64,000 bases of DNA from Mesorhizobium japonicum MAFF 303099 (GCF_000009625.1 NC_002678.2:992001-1056000), one strand, 5' to 3'. Shown: positions 42,921 through 51,182, counted from the first letter of the stretch. A program made the numbers and translations. Notes: generated from the letters alone by a model not told the origin.

Positions 42921-44495
42921 TCAAGTGAAGGCGTCGGGCATCGACCCCTTCTTCTTGGCGATGAACTCCTTCAGGGCCTCGTCGATGCTCGGATCAAGAT
43001 AAGGCGCCTCGTAGCTTTCCAGCCAGCGGCGGGCAAGCTCATTGGCGCGCTGCGGCGCGGTCTTCTCGCCTTCGGCCAGCCACTGTTCGTAGGAATTGTT
43101 GTCGGCGATGCTGGAGCGATAGAACGCCGTCTGGAAATTGGCCTGCGTGTGGTCGCAGCCGAGATAGTGGCTGCCCGGGCCGACCTGGCGAATGGCGTCC
43201 ATCGCCTGGCCGTTCTCCGACAGGTCGACGCCTTCGGAGAATTTCTGCTGCATGCCGAGCTGGTCGATGTCCATCATGAATTTTTCATAGCAGGACGCCA
43301 GCCCGCCCTCGAGCCAGCCGGCCGAGTGGAGGACGAAGTTGGTGCCGGCAAGGATCGTCGAGTTCAGCGTGTTGGCGCTTTCATAGGCCGCCTGCGCATC
43401 CGGGACCTTGGACGCGCAGAGCGAACCGCCGGTGCGGAACGGCAGGCCGAGACGGCGTGCGAGCTGAGCAGCGCCATAAGACACCAGCGACGGCTCCGGC
43501 GTGCCGAAGGTCGGCGCGCCAGACTGCATGGAGATCGACGAGGCGAAGGTGCCGAACAGCACCGGCGCGCCCGGCCGGATGAGCTGCGTGAACGAGGCGC
43601 CGGCCAGCACCTCGGCCAGAACCTGCGTCAACGTGCCGGCGACCGTCACCGGGCTCATCGCACCGGCAAGGATGAACGGCGTGACGATACAGGCCTGGTT
43701 GTGGCGCGAATAAACCTTCAGCGCGCCCAGCATGGTTTCGTCGAACACCATCGGCGAGTTGGCGTTGATCAGGCTGGTCAGCACCGTGTTGTTCTCGACG
43801 AAATCGTCGCCGAAGACGAGCTTGGCCATGGCGACGGTGTCCTCGGCGCGTTCCGGCGCGGTCACCGAGCCCATGAACGGCTTGTCCGAGTATTTTATGT
43901 GCGAATAGATCATGTCGAGGTGGCGCTTGTTGACCGGCACGTCGACCGGCTCGCACACAGTGCCGCCCGAATGGTGGATCGACGGCGCCATATAGGCGAG
44001 CTTCACGAAATTCTGGAAATCCTCGATGGTCGCGTAGCGCCTGACACCGTCAAGGTCGCGCACGAAGGGCGGCCCATAGACCGGCGCAAAGACGGTAGCA
44101 TTGCCGCCGATCTGCACCGAGCGCTCGGAATTGCGGGCATGCTGGGTATAGATGGACGGCGCGGTCTTCAGCAGAGAACGGCAAAGCCCCTTCGGGAAAT
44201 GCACCCGCTCGCCCTTGACGTCGGCGCCGGCCTCTTTCCACAGCTGCAACGCTTCGGCGTCATCGCGGAAGATGATGCCGATCTCTTCGAGCACCGTATC
44301 GGTGTTCTTCTCGATCAGCGCGAGGCCTTCCTCGTCGAGCACCTCATAGATGTTGATCTTGCGCTTGATGTAGGTGAGTTGGGTGCCGGGTCCGCCGCCG
44401 GAACGCGCGGCGCGCCTTGCCGCCGCTCCGCCGCTCGCGCCTCGCCCACGCCGCGCGTTTGACGCTTCCTGGTCGACTGCCGCGTGTTCGCTCAT
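42921..44495 (-). CDS. mttB: Trimethylamine methyltransferase family protein (non-pyrrolysine MttB/MtgB type), copy 2
   Basis: The 524-aa protein is a second MttB-superfamily member. It has a low-complexity Arg/Ala-rich N-terminus of about 35 residues, then YEVLDEEGLALIEKNTDTVLEEIGIIFRDD, NANSPMVFDETMLGAL, TPFILAGAMSPVTVAGTLTQVLAE, GAPTFGTPEP and HSAGWLEGGL, shared in order with copy 1. No in-frame TAG interrupts it. The two copies differ strongly along their length, so they probably use different methyl donors. It is divergent from the corrinoid-protein gene, which is its natural methyl acceptor. GGGAAGAG lies before the ATG at 44495. Confidence 0.88.
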   Translation of the reverse strand: MSEHAAVDQEASNARRGRGASGGAAARRAARSGGGPGTQLTYIKRKINIYEVLDEEGLALIEKNTDTVLEEIGIIFRDDAEALQLWKEAGADVKGERVHFPKGLCRSLLKTAPSIYTQHARNSERSVQIGGNATVFAPVYGPPFVRDLDGVRRYATIEDFQNFVKLAYMAPSIHHSGGTVCEPVDVPVNKRHLDMIYSHIKYSDKPFMGSVTAPERAEDTVAMAKLVFGDDFVENNTVLTSLINANSPMVFDETMLGALKVYSRHNQACIVTPFILAGAMSPVTVAGTLTQVLAEVLAGASFTQLIRPGAPVLFGTFASSISMQSGAPTFGTPEPSLVSYGAAQLARRLGLPFRTGGSLCASKVPDAQAAYESANTLNSTILAGTNFVLHSAGWLEGGLASCYEKFMMDIDQLGMQQKFSEGVDLSENGQAMDAIRQVGPGSHYLGCDHTQANFQTAFYRSSIADNNSYEQWLAEGEKTAPQRANELARRWLESYEAPYLDPSIDEALKEFIAKKKGSMPDAFT

Positions 44496-44622
44496 GATCG
44501 CTCTTCCCTGAATATGGCCTGGCCTGACGATGGCTGGTCCGTAGCGTTGTGGCCGCATGGCGCGGCTTTCGCCGGATCGTAGCCATGCACCCTATTCGAA
44601 ACGGCCCGTCCGCGCCAACGCC

Positions 44623-44761
44623 TGTCGCAAAATCGACAAGAAAACCAATAGATTTTCCAGTCGCTTTCCTTTTGCGGGAAGTCGCAAATCAGCTATGGAT
44701 AGCCGCCCGTTGCGGGTTAGGTATGAACGCTAATATTTTGTGCCTTGCGACACAGTCGCGA
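44623..44761. promoter_or_regulatory. Repeated TGTCGCAA-type half-sites in the mttB/corrinoid divergent region
   Basis: Three related elements lie in the 288-bp gap between the divergent genes: TGTCG-CAAAAT-CGACA (44623-44638), TTTGCG-GGAA-GTCGCAAAT (44671-44689) and TTGCGAC-ACA-GTCGC (44745-44759). The same half-site appears as a perfect palindrome before the AraC regulator gene at 58168. They could be binding sites of one regulator of both divergent genes; the regulator is not identified. Confidence 0.45.
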
Positions 44762-44783
44762 TGCCGTGAGGAGCTGGATAAAA

Positions 44784-45482
44784 ATGTCCGACGACGAGAT
44801 CATCCTTTCTGAACTTTCCGACGACGAGTTGGTGCAGCAGATGCACGACGACCTTTATGACGGGTTGAAGGAAGAGATCGAGGAAGGCACGCGCATCCTG
44901 CTCGAGCGCGGCTGGGCGCCCTATAAGGTGCTGACCGAGGCGCTGGTCGAAGGCATGCGCATCGTCGGCGAGGATTTCCGCGACGGCATCCTGTTCGTTC
45001 CCGAAGTGCTGCTGTCCGCCAACGCCATGAAGGCCGGCATGTTCATCCTGCGCCCGCTGCTCGCCGCCACCGGCGCGCCGAAACAGGGCAAGATGGTCAT
45101 CGGCACCGTCAAGGGCGATATCCACGACATCGGCAAGAACCTCGTCGGCATGATGATGGAAGGCGCCGGCTTCGACGTCATCGACCTCGGCATCAACAAT
45201 GCGGTCGAGAAATATCTGGATGCGATCGAGCAGCATCAGCCCGACATCATCGGCATGTCGGCGCTTTTGACCACCACCATGCCCTACATGAAGGTCGTCA
45301 TCGACACGATGAAGGAAAAGGGCATTCGCGACGACTATGTCGTGCTGGTCGGCGGCGCGCCGCTCAACGAGGAATTCGGCAAGGCCGTCGGCGCCGACGC
45401 CTATTGCCGCGATGCCGCGGTGGCCGTCGAGACCGCCAAGGACTTCATGAAGCGCAAGCACAATGTCCGCGCTTCGGCCTGA
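44784..45482 (+). CDS. Corrinoid (methylcobalamin-binding) methyltransferase protein
   Basis: The 232-aa protein is a two-domain corrinoid carrier. The N-terminal helical cap (LYDGLKEEIEEGTRILLERGWAPYKVLTEALVEGMRIVGEDF) is followed by the B12-binding fold with the D112-I-H114-D-I-G117 motif in VKGDIHDIGKNLV; H114 would be the lower cobalt ligand. It closely fits the B12-binding part of methionine synthase and MtbC/MttC-like proteins. It may receive methyl from either MttB copy or from methyl-THF through the 51183 protein, and donate to homocysteine through Bmt. GTGAGGAG lies before the ATG at 44784. Confidence 0.92.
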   Translation: MSDDEIILSELSDDELVQQMHDDLYDGLKEEIEEGTRILLERGWAPYKVLTEALVEGMRIVGEDFRDGILFVPEVLLSANAMKAGMFILRPLLAATGAPKQGKMVIGTVKGDIHDIGKNLVGMMMEGAGFDVIDLGINNAVEKYLDAIEQHQPDIIGMSALLTTTMPYMKVVIDTMKEKGIRDDYVVLVGGAPLNEEFGKAVGADAYCRDAAVAVETAKDFMKRKHNVRASA

Positions 45483-45508
45483 CCCAAGGCATCAGGATGA
45501 ACGATGAG

Positions 45509-45539
45509 AAAAGCCGCGCCTTGCAGCGCGGCTTTTTTG
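45509..45539. terminator. Rho-independent terminator, probably bidirectional
   Basis: Stem arms AAAAGCCGCGC and GCGCGGCTTTT enclose a TTGCA-like loop with six T residues following on the plus strand. It lies directly after the corrinoid-protein gene and, on the other strand, beyond the entericidin gene, and both could use it. Confidence 0.9.
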
Positions 45540-45566
45540 TTCCCAGATGATGGGAGAGGCTGCCGA

Positions 45567-45704
45567 TCAGTTGGCGACAGTGTCTTTGACCGCCCTTGCC
45601 GTCGATTTGACATCCTTGCCGACACCTCGAATGGTGTTGGCGCAGGCGGTGAGTGCAAGTGCGCAGGCAAGGATGGCTATCGGCGCAATACGTAGCAGTT
45701 TCAT
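45567..45704 (-). CDS. Entericidin-like small lipoprotein
   Basis: A 45-aa protein (MKLLRIAPIAILACALALTA, then CANTIRGVGKDVKSTARAVKDTVAN) has a lipoprotein signal peptide with lipobox ALTAC at residues 17-21, so the mature 25-residue lipopeptide would begin at C21. The tail NTIRGVGKDVKSTARAVKD matches the entericidin A/B family (small envelope lipoproteins, in E. coli linked to stress and a toxin/antidote pair). It is too short for routine gene finding, and lies convergent with the corrinoid-protein gene. No partner entericidin is visible. Confidence 0.75.
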   Translation of the reverse strand: MKLLRIAPIAILACALALTACANTIRGVGKDVKSTARAVKDTVAN

Positions 45705-45757
45705 GGACGGTGTCTCCCTCGACAGGTAAATTAGCCCCGCAGCGAAAGCCGCTCGAC

Positions 45758-46387
45758 TTGGTCAAGACGCAAAAAACGAAACCGAATCAAACTGACAGGC
45801 TGCTTGTCATCGCCTGCGGGATGATTGCGCGCGAGGTATTGGCCGTCAAGGAACAGCTCGGGCTGGATCACCTGGAACTGACCTGTCTGCCGGCGGAGTT
45901 TCATTTTTATCCCGACCGCATCGCGCCCGCCATGGACAAGGCAATCGAGAAGGCCAAGACGGAGGGCTACGAGCACATCTTCGTCGGCTATGCCGATTGC
46001 GGCACCGGTGGCCTGCTCGACCGCGTCATCGAGAAGCATGGCGTCGAGCGCATGGCCGGCCCACACTGCTTCGCCTTCTATCAAGGCATGGAGGCCTATG
46101 CGAAAGTCGCCGACGACGACATGATGTCTTTCTATATGACAGACTTCCTGTGCCGCCAGTTCGACGCCTTCTTCATGAAGCCGCTCGGCCTCGACAAGCA
46201 CCCGGAGCTGATCAAGGACTATTTCGGCAATTACGAGAAGCTGGTCTATCTGGCCCAGACCGATGATCCGGAACTCGACAAGGTCGCGCAAAAGGCCGCC
46301 GCCCTGCTCGGCCTTGCCTATGAGCGGCGCGCGACCGGCTACGGCGACCTGACGATCGAAATGGCGCAAGCGGCAAAGGTCGCCTGA
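45758..46387 (+). CDS. DUF1638 protein, likely part of the methyl-transfer set
   Basis: The roughly 209-aa protein shows conserved cysteine-containing blocks: VIACGMIAREVLAVKE, ELTCLPAEFHFYPDRIAP and HIFVGYADCGTGGLLDRV. DUF1638 is of unknown function and is often encoded beside MttB and corrinoid genes. No ATG precedes the conserved region in frame without running across the entericidin gene, so I place the start at a TTG (45758, giving VKTQKTKPNQTDRLLVI after the initiator). A role as a chaperone or acceptor in methyl transfer is a guess from context. The gene is separated from the corrinoid gene by a terminator and the minus-strand entericidin. Confidence 0.78.
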   Translation: MVKTQKTKPNQTDRLLVIACGMIAREVLAVKEQLGLDHLELTCLPAEFHFYPDRIAPAMDKAIEKAKTEGYEHIFVGYADCGTGGLLDRVIEKHGVERMAGPHCFAFYQGMEAYAKVADDDMMSFYMTDFLCRQFDAFFMKPLGLDKHPELIKDYFGNYEKLVYLAQTDDPELDKVAQKAAALLGLAYERRATGYGDLTIEMAQAAKVA

Positions 46388-46397
46388 TCCAAATGCG

Positions 46398-47321
46398 CTA
46401 GGCGGCCTCGTCCTCCGCCCTTAGCGCCGCCAGCACGTCCGCAAAGCTCGTCTTGCAGACAAAACCCAGCCGGTCTCTTGCTCGCGACGCGTCATAGACA
46501 CGGTCGATGGAGGAAAACATCGTCCAGCCCTTTCGCGCATAAAGCGTCGGAAAGTCCGGGAAATGGCGTGCGACGACGGCTGGCGCATCCCTGATCAACG
46601 CATCGCAATCGTCGGGCCGAAACGGCGTCGGCGCACAGATGATAAAAGTATCGAAGCCAAGCTGCGGCGCCTTCTCCAGGGCAGCGACATGGGCTTCCGC
46701 CGCGTCTTCCACCGTCAGCCGGCGGAACAGCAATTCGTTTGCCTTGGTGTTGGCATCTGATTGTTCGATCGTATGCGCCATGTCATCGGCTTCGGGGAAG
46801 AAACGGGCCGTGCGCAGCACGACCACCGGCAGGCCATGCCGCAGATGGTAGAGGCGGCAAAGATGTTCGGCCGAAAGTTTGGTGACGCCATAGATGTTGC
46901 GCGGCTCGGGCGACATCGCCTCGGTCAGCCAGGCGGCCTTGCGCGCACCGCCCTTGAAGCCGTCGCGTATCGCCTGCGAGATCATCAGGGAGGTGGTCGA
47001 GGTGAAGACGAAGCGCTGCACGCCGCTCGCCACCGCTGCGTCGAGCAGGTTCAGCGTGCCTTGCACATTGGTGGCGACGAAATCGCTGTTGGCGCGGCTC
47101 TCTATATTGGGCTTGTGCAGCGCGCCGCTGTGAATGATGGCTTCGATTCGATTATCCCCGATCACCTGCATGACCAGATCGCGATCGGCGATCGAGCCGA
47201 TCATCTGCGTTTCAACCGAAGGGACAGGGTCGAGGCCGATCACCTCATGGCCAAGCGCGCGCAGGCGCGGCGCCAGCGCGCTGCCCAGCCAACCCGACGA
47301 TCCCGTGAGCAAGATTCGCAT
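46398..47321 (-). CDS. NAD-dependent sugar epimerase/dehydratase family protein
   Basis: The 307-aa protein has an N-terminal Rossmann motif (LLTGSSGWLGSALAPRLRALGH) and the short-chain catalytic pair YGVTK (Tyr and Lys) in NIYGVTKLSAEHL, with a serine in FTSTTSLM. This is the extended SDR/nucleotide-sugar epimerase family, usually acting on UDP- or GDP-sugars in envelope polysaccharide synthesis. The substrate cannot be set. It is convergent with the DUF1638 gene, whose stop lies 10 bp away. Confidence 0.85.
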   Translation of the reverse strand: MRILLTGSSGWLGSALAPRLRALGHEVIGLDPVPSVETQMIGSIADRDLVMQVIGDNRIEAIIHSGALHKPNIESRANSDFVATNVQGTLNLLDAAVASGVQRFVFTSTTSLMISQAIRDGFKGGARKAAWLTEAMSPEPRNIYGVTKLSAEHLCRLYHLRHGLPVVVLRTARFFPEADDMAHTIEQSDANTKANELLFRRLTVEDAAEAHVAALEKAPQLGFDTFIICAPTPFRPDDCDALIRDAPAVVARHFPDFPTLYARKGWTMFSSIDRVYDASRARDRLGFVCKTSFADVLAALRAEDEAA

Positions 47322-47475
47322 GCGTCACACCATGATTTCTGATGGCGACGCTGTTAAGCACGGATGACAGGCGCGAGCGACCCGGTAAAATCAGCTATCG
47401 GCCGGTAATGGTGCCGCTCCGGACATTAACTGCCATTTTTACAGACTGACATTTTAGAGACTCAGGGAGTTCAGG

Positions 47476-48051
47476 ATGATCCTTCGTCCCCTTTTCGCCG
47501 CCATCGGCCTGCTCTGCTGCACCCTGCCCGCCCTTGCCGACGGCCAGGTGCAGAAGCTGATCACGCCTGCCGACAAGGTCCGCCTCGACAGATATGGCGA
47601 GACGCGCAAGGCGGCGCTCGCCGAGGCGAAAGCGGGCGACCCGGCCGAGGTCAAACAACTCGATGTCTTGCTGGCGAAGCCGCTGGTGTCGTTCTCCGAC
47701 AAGGATCTGACCGGCAACTGGAAGTGCCGCACCATCAAGGCAGGCGGTTTGAGCCCGCTCGTCATCTATGGCTGGTTCAAGTGCAAGGTGACCGACGATG
47801 GTTCAGGCTGGCGGCTTGAAAAGATCAGCGGCTCGCAGCGAACCCAGGGCCGCTTTTTCGACGATGGCGAGAAGCGCGCCATCTATCTCGGCTCCGGCTC
47901 CGTCAACAACGATCGGGCAAAACCTTATGGCAGCGGTCCGCAGACCGACCAGGTCGGCTATGCCTTCCGCACCAGCGCCAGCGAATGGCGCATCGAACTT
48001 CCCGCGCCCTATTACGAATCGAAGCTCGACATCATCGAGTTCAAGCGCTGA
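47476..48051 (+). CDS. Exported DUF4893-like protein, function unknown
   Basis: The 191-aa precursor begins with a signal peptide (MILRPLFAAIGLLCCTLPALADG, cleavage near residue 22). The mature region has KLITPADKVRLDRYGETRKAALAEAKAGD and LTGNWKCRTIKAGGLSPLVIYGWFKCKV, and ends SEWRIELPAPYYESKLDIIEFKR, a pattern I associate with the DUF4893 family of periplasmic proteins. No function is known. It stands alone between the epimerase gene and the formyltransferase-like gene. Confidence 0.65.
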   Translation: MILRPLFAAIGLLCCTLPALADGQVQKLITPADKVRLDRYGETRKAALAEAKAGDPAEVKQLDVLLAKPLVSFSDKDLTGNWKCRTIKAGGLSPLVIYGWFKCKVTDDGSGWRLEKISGSQRTQGRFFDDGEKRAIYLGSGSVNNDRAKPYGSGPQTDQVGYAFRTSASEWRIELPAPYYESKLDIIEFKR

Positions 48052-48137
48052 GCGTGGTCATCAAGATTTAACCCCATTCCGGCACAAATCCGGCCAGCAT
48101 GCGGCAGCCGGCCGCGTGCAAGGCAGGAAAGCGGGCC

Positions 48138-48920
48138 ATGTCTTCACCGGTTGGAACCAGCGCGCCGATCGTCGTCGTGACCGGCGGCGGCCAGCATGTC
48201 TGGGCCATGATCAACGCAATCACCGATCGCGTTGGTCCTGTCAGCGTCATCCTCGAAACCCCTGAATCCAAAAAGCAATTGCTGCGTGGGCGAGCCCGCC
48301 GCCAGGGTTGGGTCTCGGCCATCGGCCAGCTTGGCACGATGGTGCTGAGCAGGTTGGGCAAGCGCCTCCTGGCTGGCCATGGCGCGCGATTGATCGCGGA
48401 GGAAAGACTGGAGGTCGAGCCGCGACCAAGCCAGGAGATCATCCAGGTGGCCTCGGGCAATGGGCCTGAGTGCCTGCAGGCGATCCAGAAGATCCAGCCA
48501 GGCGTCGTGCTGCTCAACGGTTGCCGACTGATCTCGGCCGGTATGCTGAGCAAAATACCCTGCCCCGTGCTCAACTACCATGCAGGCATCACGCCGAAAT
48601 ATCGCGGCATGAATGGCGGCTATTGGGCTCTGGTGTCAGGCGATGCGCAGAATTTCGGCACGACCGTCCATCTTGTCGACGCTGGCGTCGACACGGGCGG
48701 CGTGCTGAAGCAGGCGCGCGGCAGGCCGAAAAAAGGCGACACCATCTCCAGTCACGCGCTCCGCCAGGCGGCGTTCTCGCGCGACATCTGCGTCGAGGCC
48801 GTCAGCGATGCACTGGCCGGAAAACTCACGACGATCGATCCCGGCCTGCCTTCGAAACAGTGGTATCACCCGACGATCTGGTTCTATGTCTGGACCGGCC
48901 TCAGAACCGGAATCTGGTAG
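48138..48920 (+). CDS. Formyltransferase-fold protein
   Basis: The 260-aa protein has the formyltransferase fold seen in Fmt and GART: CPVLNYHAGITPKYRGMNGGYWALVSGDAQNFGTTVHLVDAGVDTGGVL carries the Asn-His pair (NYH) and the downstream aspartate (VDAGVDTG) that form the N-H-D catalytic set. The family uses 10-formyl-THF. The acceptor is not recognised; sugar-amine formylation for envelope glycans is one possibility, given the epimerase two genes upstream. I used the ATG at 48138, since residues from the 48099 ATG precede the fold. Confidence 0.75.
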   Translation: MSSPVGTSAPIVVVTGGGQHVWAMINAITDRVGPVSVILETPESKKQLLRGRARRQGWVSAIGQLGTMVLSRLGKRLLAGHGARLIAEERLEVEPRPSQEIIQVASGNGPECLQAIQKIQPGVVLLNGCRLISAGMLSKIPCPVLNYHAGITPKYRGMNGGYWALVSGDAQNFGTTVHLVDAGVDTGGVLKQARGRPKKGDTISSHALRQAAFSRDICVEAVSDALAGKLTTIDPGLPSKQWYHPTIWFYVWTGLRTGIW

Positions 48921-49121
48921 GTCTCGTCAGCCTGGAGCCGCACAGGGCCAGACGGCTTTTCGGCACGCCGACCCTGCCGCCGCTGCGCCCCGCGAACGAA
49001 TAAACACGCCTTTCATTTTACGACATTGAAATGCGTCGCTTTTGAATGCGCGCGCGTCGTCCCATAACAAGCGGGTCCATTGCGCATCCGGCAATGCTCT
49101 GAGATCGAGGAGCGAGAATTC

Positions 49122-49424
49122 ATGGCCGATCTTATCGTCGTCTACTGGCGCGACATCCCTGCCCAGGTCATCGTCAAGAAGGGCCGGCAGAATGCCAAGC
49201 GCGAATTGCCGCTGCGCTTCACCGAGGCCATCGACATGTGCGCCATGCGCACCGGCGCCGGCGGCACCGACGACTATCTGGCCGAATGGCGCAAGGCCGA
49301 TCCCGTTCCGGTCGGCGACGATCTCGAAGCCGAGGTCGAAAGGGCTTTCCAGGACCTCGACGCGAAATATGACCGCGAGCGGCTGGTCGCTCTGGTCAAG
49401 GCGGGCGGCAAAGAAAATGTCTGA
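49122..49424 (+). CDS. Virulence-factor family (PF13769-like) small protein, probably methyl-metabolism accessory
   Basis: The 100-aa protein (MADLIVVYWRDIPAQVIVKKG...) is the small 'virulence factor' family protein encoded in rhizobial MetF-type operons; the name comes from old annotation and its function is unknown. It begins at an ATG preceded by GAGGAGCGA and its last 8 bases overlap the start of the MTHFR C-terminal-domain gene, which is coupled in turn to the MetF-like gene. It may be a subunit or chaperone of this reductase; that is inference. No cysteines cluster or membrane helices are visible. Confidence 0.75.
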   Translation: MADLIVVYWRDIPAQVIVKKGRQNAKRELPLRFTEAIDMCAMRTGAGGTDDYLAEWRKADPVPVGDDLEAEVERAFQDLDAKYDRERLVALVKAGGKENV

Positions 49425-50013
49425 GACCCAACCGACTGTTACCCAGGCCACCCTGGTCAAGAAGGCAGCGCCGAAATCCGACTACAAGCCGGCCGACGTG
49501 TCGCCGCAGCGGCGCGTGCAGCGCTCCTTCGCGGTGAGATTGTGGTCGATCCGGCATTCGCGCCTGCTCGAATGGTTCTATTCCCGTTTCGCCGACATGT
49601 TTCTGCTCCTCCATCCCCTGTGGAAAGGCATCGGCTACGGTCGCGTCGAGGCTCCGATCAAATTCGTCGAGAAGCGCGTCAAGGGTTTCATGTTCGACTG
49701 CCGCATGTGCGGCCAGTGCATCCTGTCTTCGACCGGCATGTCCTGCCCGATGAATTGCCCCAAGCAGTTGCGCAACGGTCCCTGCGGAGGCGTGCGCGCC
49801 AACGGCAATTGCGAGGTCGAGCCCGATATGCCCTGCGTCTGGGTCAAGGCCTGGGAAGGCTCGCAGAACATGGTCAACTCCGACAAGATTCTGGCCGTGC
49901 AGAAGCCGGTCGACCAGTCGCTGCGCGAAACCTCCGCCTGGCTGCGGGTCACCGCGCAGGCCGCCGCCGCCCGTGAAGCCGCGGCCGCGCCAAAGACCGG
50001 AGCCGCCGCATGA
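49417..50013 (+). CDS. Methylenetetrahydrofolate reductase C-terminal-domain protein (stand-alone, iron-sulfur-like cysteines)
   Basis: The 198-aa protein matches the MTHFR_C family: after a basic linker, FMFDCRMCGQCILSSTGMSCPMNCPKQLRNGPCGGVRANGNCEVEPDMPCVWVKAW carries a dense set of cysteines (CxxCxxC, CPMNC, GPCGG) that suggest an iron-sulfur cluster or zinc. Related domains occur fused to MetF-like enzymes in anaerobes. It overlaps the gene before by 8 bp and the MetF-like gene after by 4 bp, so the three proteins are made together and may form a complex that passes electrons to the reductase. Confidence 0.8.
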   Translation: MSETQPTVTQATLVKKAAPKSDYKPADVSPQRRVQRSFAVRLWSIRHSRLLEWFYSRFADMFLLLHPLWKGIGYGRVEAPIKFVEKRVKGFMFDCRMCGQCILSSTGMSCPMNCPKQLRNGPCGGVRANGNCEVEPDMPCVWVKAWEGSQNMVNSDKILAVQKPVDQSLRETSAWLRVTAQAAAAREAAAAPKTGAAA

Positions 50014-51101
50014 GCGCCCGTCAGCGCGACGAGAACCCGGCAGGCATTCACCTGCCGCTCGATCCCCTGCCCGGCCACTCGTCCCGCGGCCGGCTGGAGC
50101 GCGTGCTGCGGCGCGGTGAATTCGCCGTGACGACCGAGCTCAATCCCCCTGACAGCGCCGATCCGGAGGACGTCTACAACAGGGCCAAGATCTTCGACGG
50201 CTGGGTCGACGCCATCAACGCCGTCGATGCCTCCGGCGCCAACTGCCACATGTCCTCGGTCGGCATCTGCGCGCTGCTGACCCGCATGGGCTATGCCCCG
50301 ATCATGCAGATCGCCTGCCGCGACAAGAACCGCATCGCCATCCAGGGCGACGTGTTGGGCGGTGCCGCCATGGGTGTCGCCAACATGCTGTGCCTGACCG
50401 GCGACGGCGTGCAGGCCGGCGACCAGCCCGGTGCCAAGCCGGTGTTCGACCTCGATTCCATGTCGCTGCTCGAAACCATCCGCATCATGCGCGACAACGG
50501 CAAGTTCCTGTCCGGCCGCAAGCTGACGACGCCGCCGCAGGTGTTCCTCGGCGCTGCCGTCAATCCGTTCGCGCCGCCCTTCGACTTCCGCCCGATCCAT
50601 CTCGGCAAGAAGATCGCCGCCGGCGCGCAGTTCGTGCAGACGCAGTATTGTTTCGACGTGCCGATGTTCAGGACCTTCATGCAGAAGGCGCGCGATCTCG
50701 GCCACACCGAGAAGGTATTCGTCCTGTGCGGCGTTGGCCCGCTCGCCTCGGCCAAGACCGCCAAATGGATCCGCTCAAACGTGCCCGGCATCCACATCCC
50801 GGATGCCGTCATCAAGCGGCTGGAGGGCGCGCAGGATCAGAAGAAGGAAGGCAAGCAGCTCTGCATCGACATCATCAACGAGGTGAAGGAAATCCCCGGC
50901 ATCTCGGGCGTGCATGTGATGGCCTACCGCCAGGAGGAATATGTCGCCGAAATCGTCGATGAATCGGGCGTGCTCAAAGGCCGCCAGCCCTGGAAGCGCG
51001 AAATCCGTCGCGACGACCAGATGGTTGCCGACCGGCTCGACCACATCCTGCACGACGAGATTACCGAAACCCAGGTGGATATGGTGAAGACCGCGCATTG
51101 A
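50010..51101 (+). CDS. MetF-like methylenetetrahydrofolate reductase
   Basis: The 363-aa protein has the TIM-barrel plan of MTHFR, which interconverts methylene-THF and methyl-THF. EFAVTTELNPPDSADPEDVYNRAKIF is the opening, ANMLCLTGDGVQAGDQPGAKPVFDLDS the flavin/folate region, and AGAQFVQTQYCFDVPMF the Gln-rich folate strand. Its length exceeds the usual E. coli MetF of about 296 aa because of N- and C-terminal extensions. It is third in a coupled operon, 81 bp before the pterin-binding gene, and could feed methyl-THF to it or run in reverse to oxidise methyl groups. Direction is not determined by sequence. Confidence 0.86.
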   Translation: MSARQRDENPAGIHLPLDPLPGHSSRGRLERVLRRGEFAVTTELNPPDSADPEDVYNRAKIFDGWVDAINAVDASGANCHMSSVGICALLTRMGYAPIMQIACRDKNRIAIQGDVLGGAAMGVANMLCLTGDGVQAGDQPGAKPVFDLDSMSLLETIRIMRDNGKFLSGRKLTTPPQVFLGAAVNPFAPPFDFRPIHLGKKIAAGAQFVQTQYCFDVPMFRTFMQKARDLGHTEKVFVLCGVGPLASAKTAKWIRSNVPGIHIPDAVIKRLEGAQDQKKEGKQLCIDIINEVKEIPGISGVHVMAYRQEEYVAEIVDESGVLKGRQPWKREIRRDDQMVADRLDHILHDEITETQVDMVKTAH

Positions 51102-51144
51102 TCCGCGCGGAGGACCACCATTCGCTTGATCGAAAAGAGATAAC

Positions 51145-51166
51145 GATATAAAGAACTCTTTATATC
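51145..51166 (+). promoter_or_regulatory. Perfect 22-bp palindrome in the pterin-gene promoter
   Basis: Arms GATATAAAGA and TCTTTATATC are separated by AC. It contains the same core as the bmt operator (ATAAAGA-NN-TCTTTAT) and lies 16 bases before the ATG of the pterin-binding gene. Occupied by a repressor it would block transcription or translation start. Confidence 0.78.
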
Positions 51167-51182
51167 ACGACGGAGAGATTTC

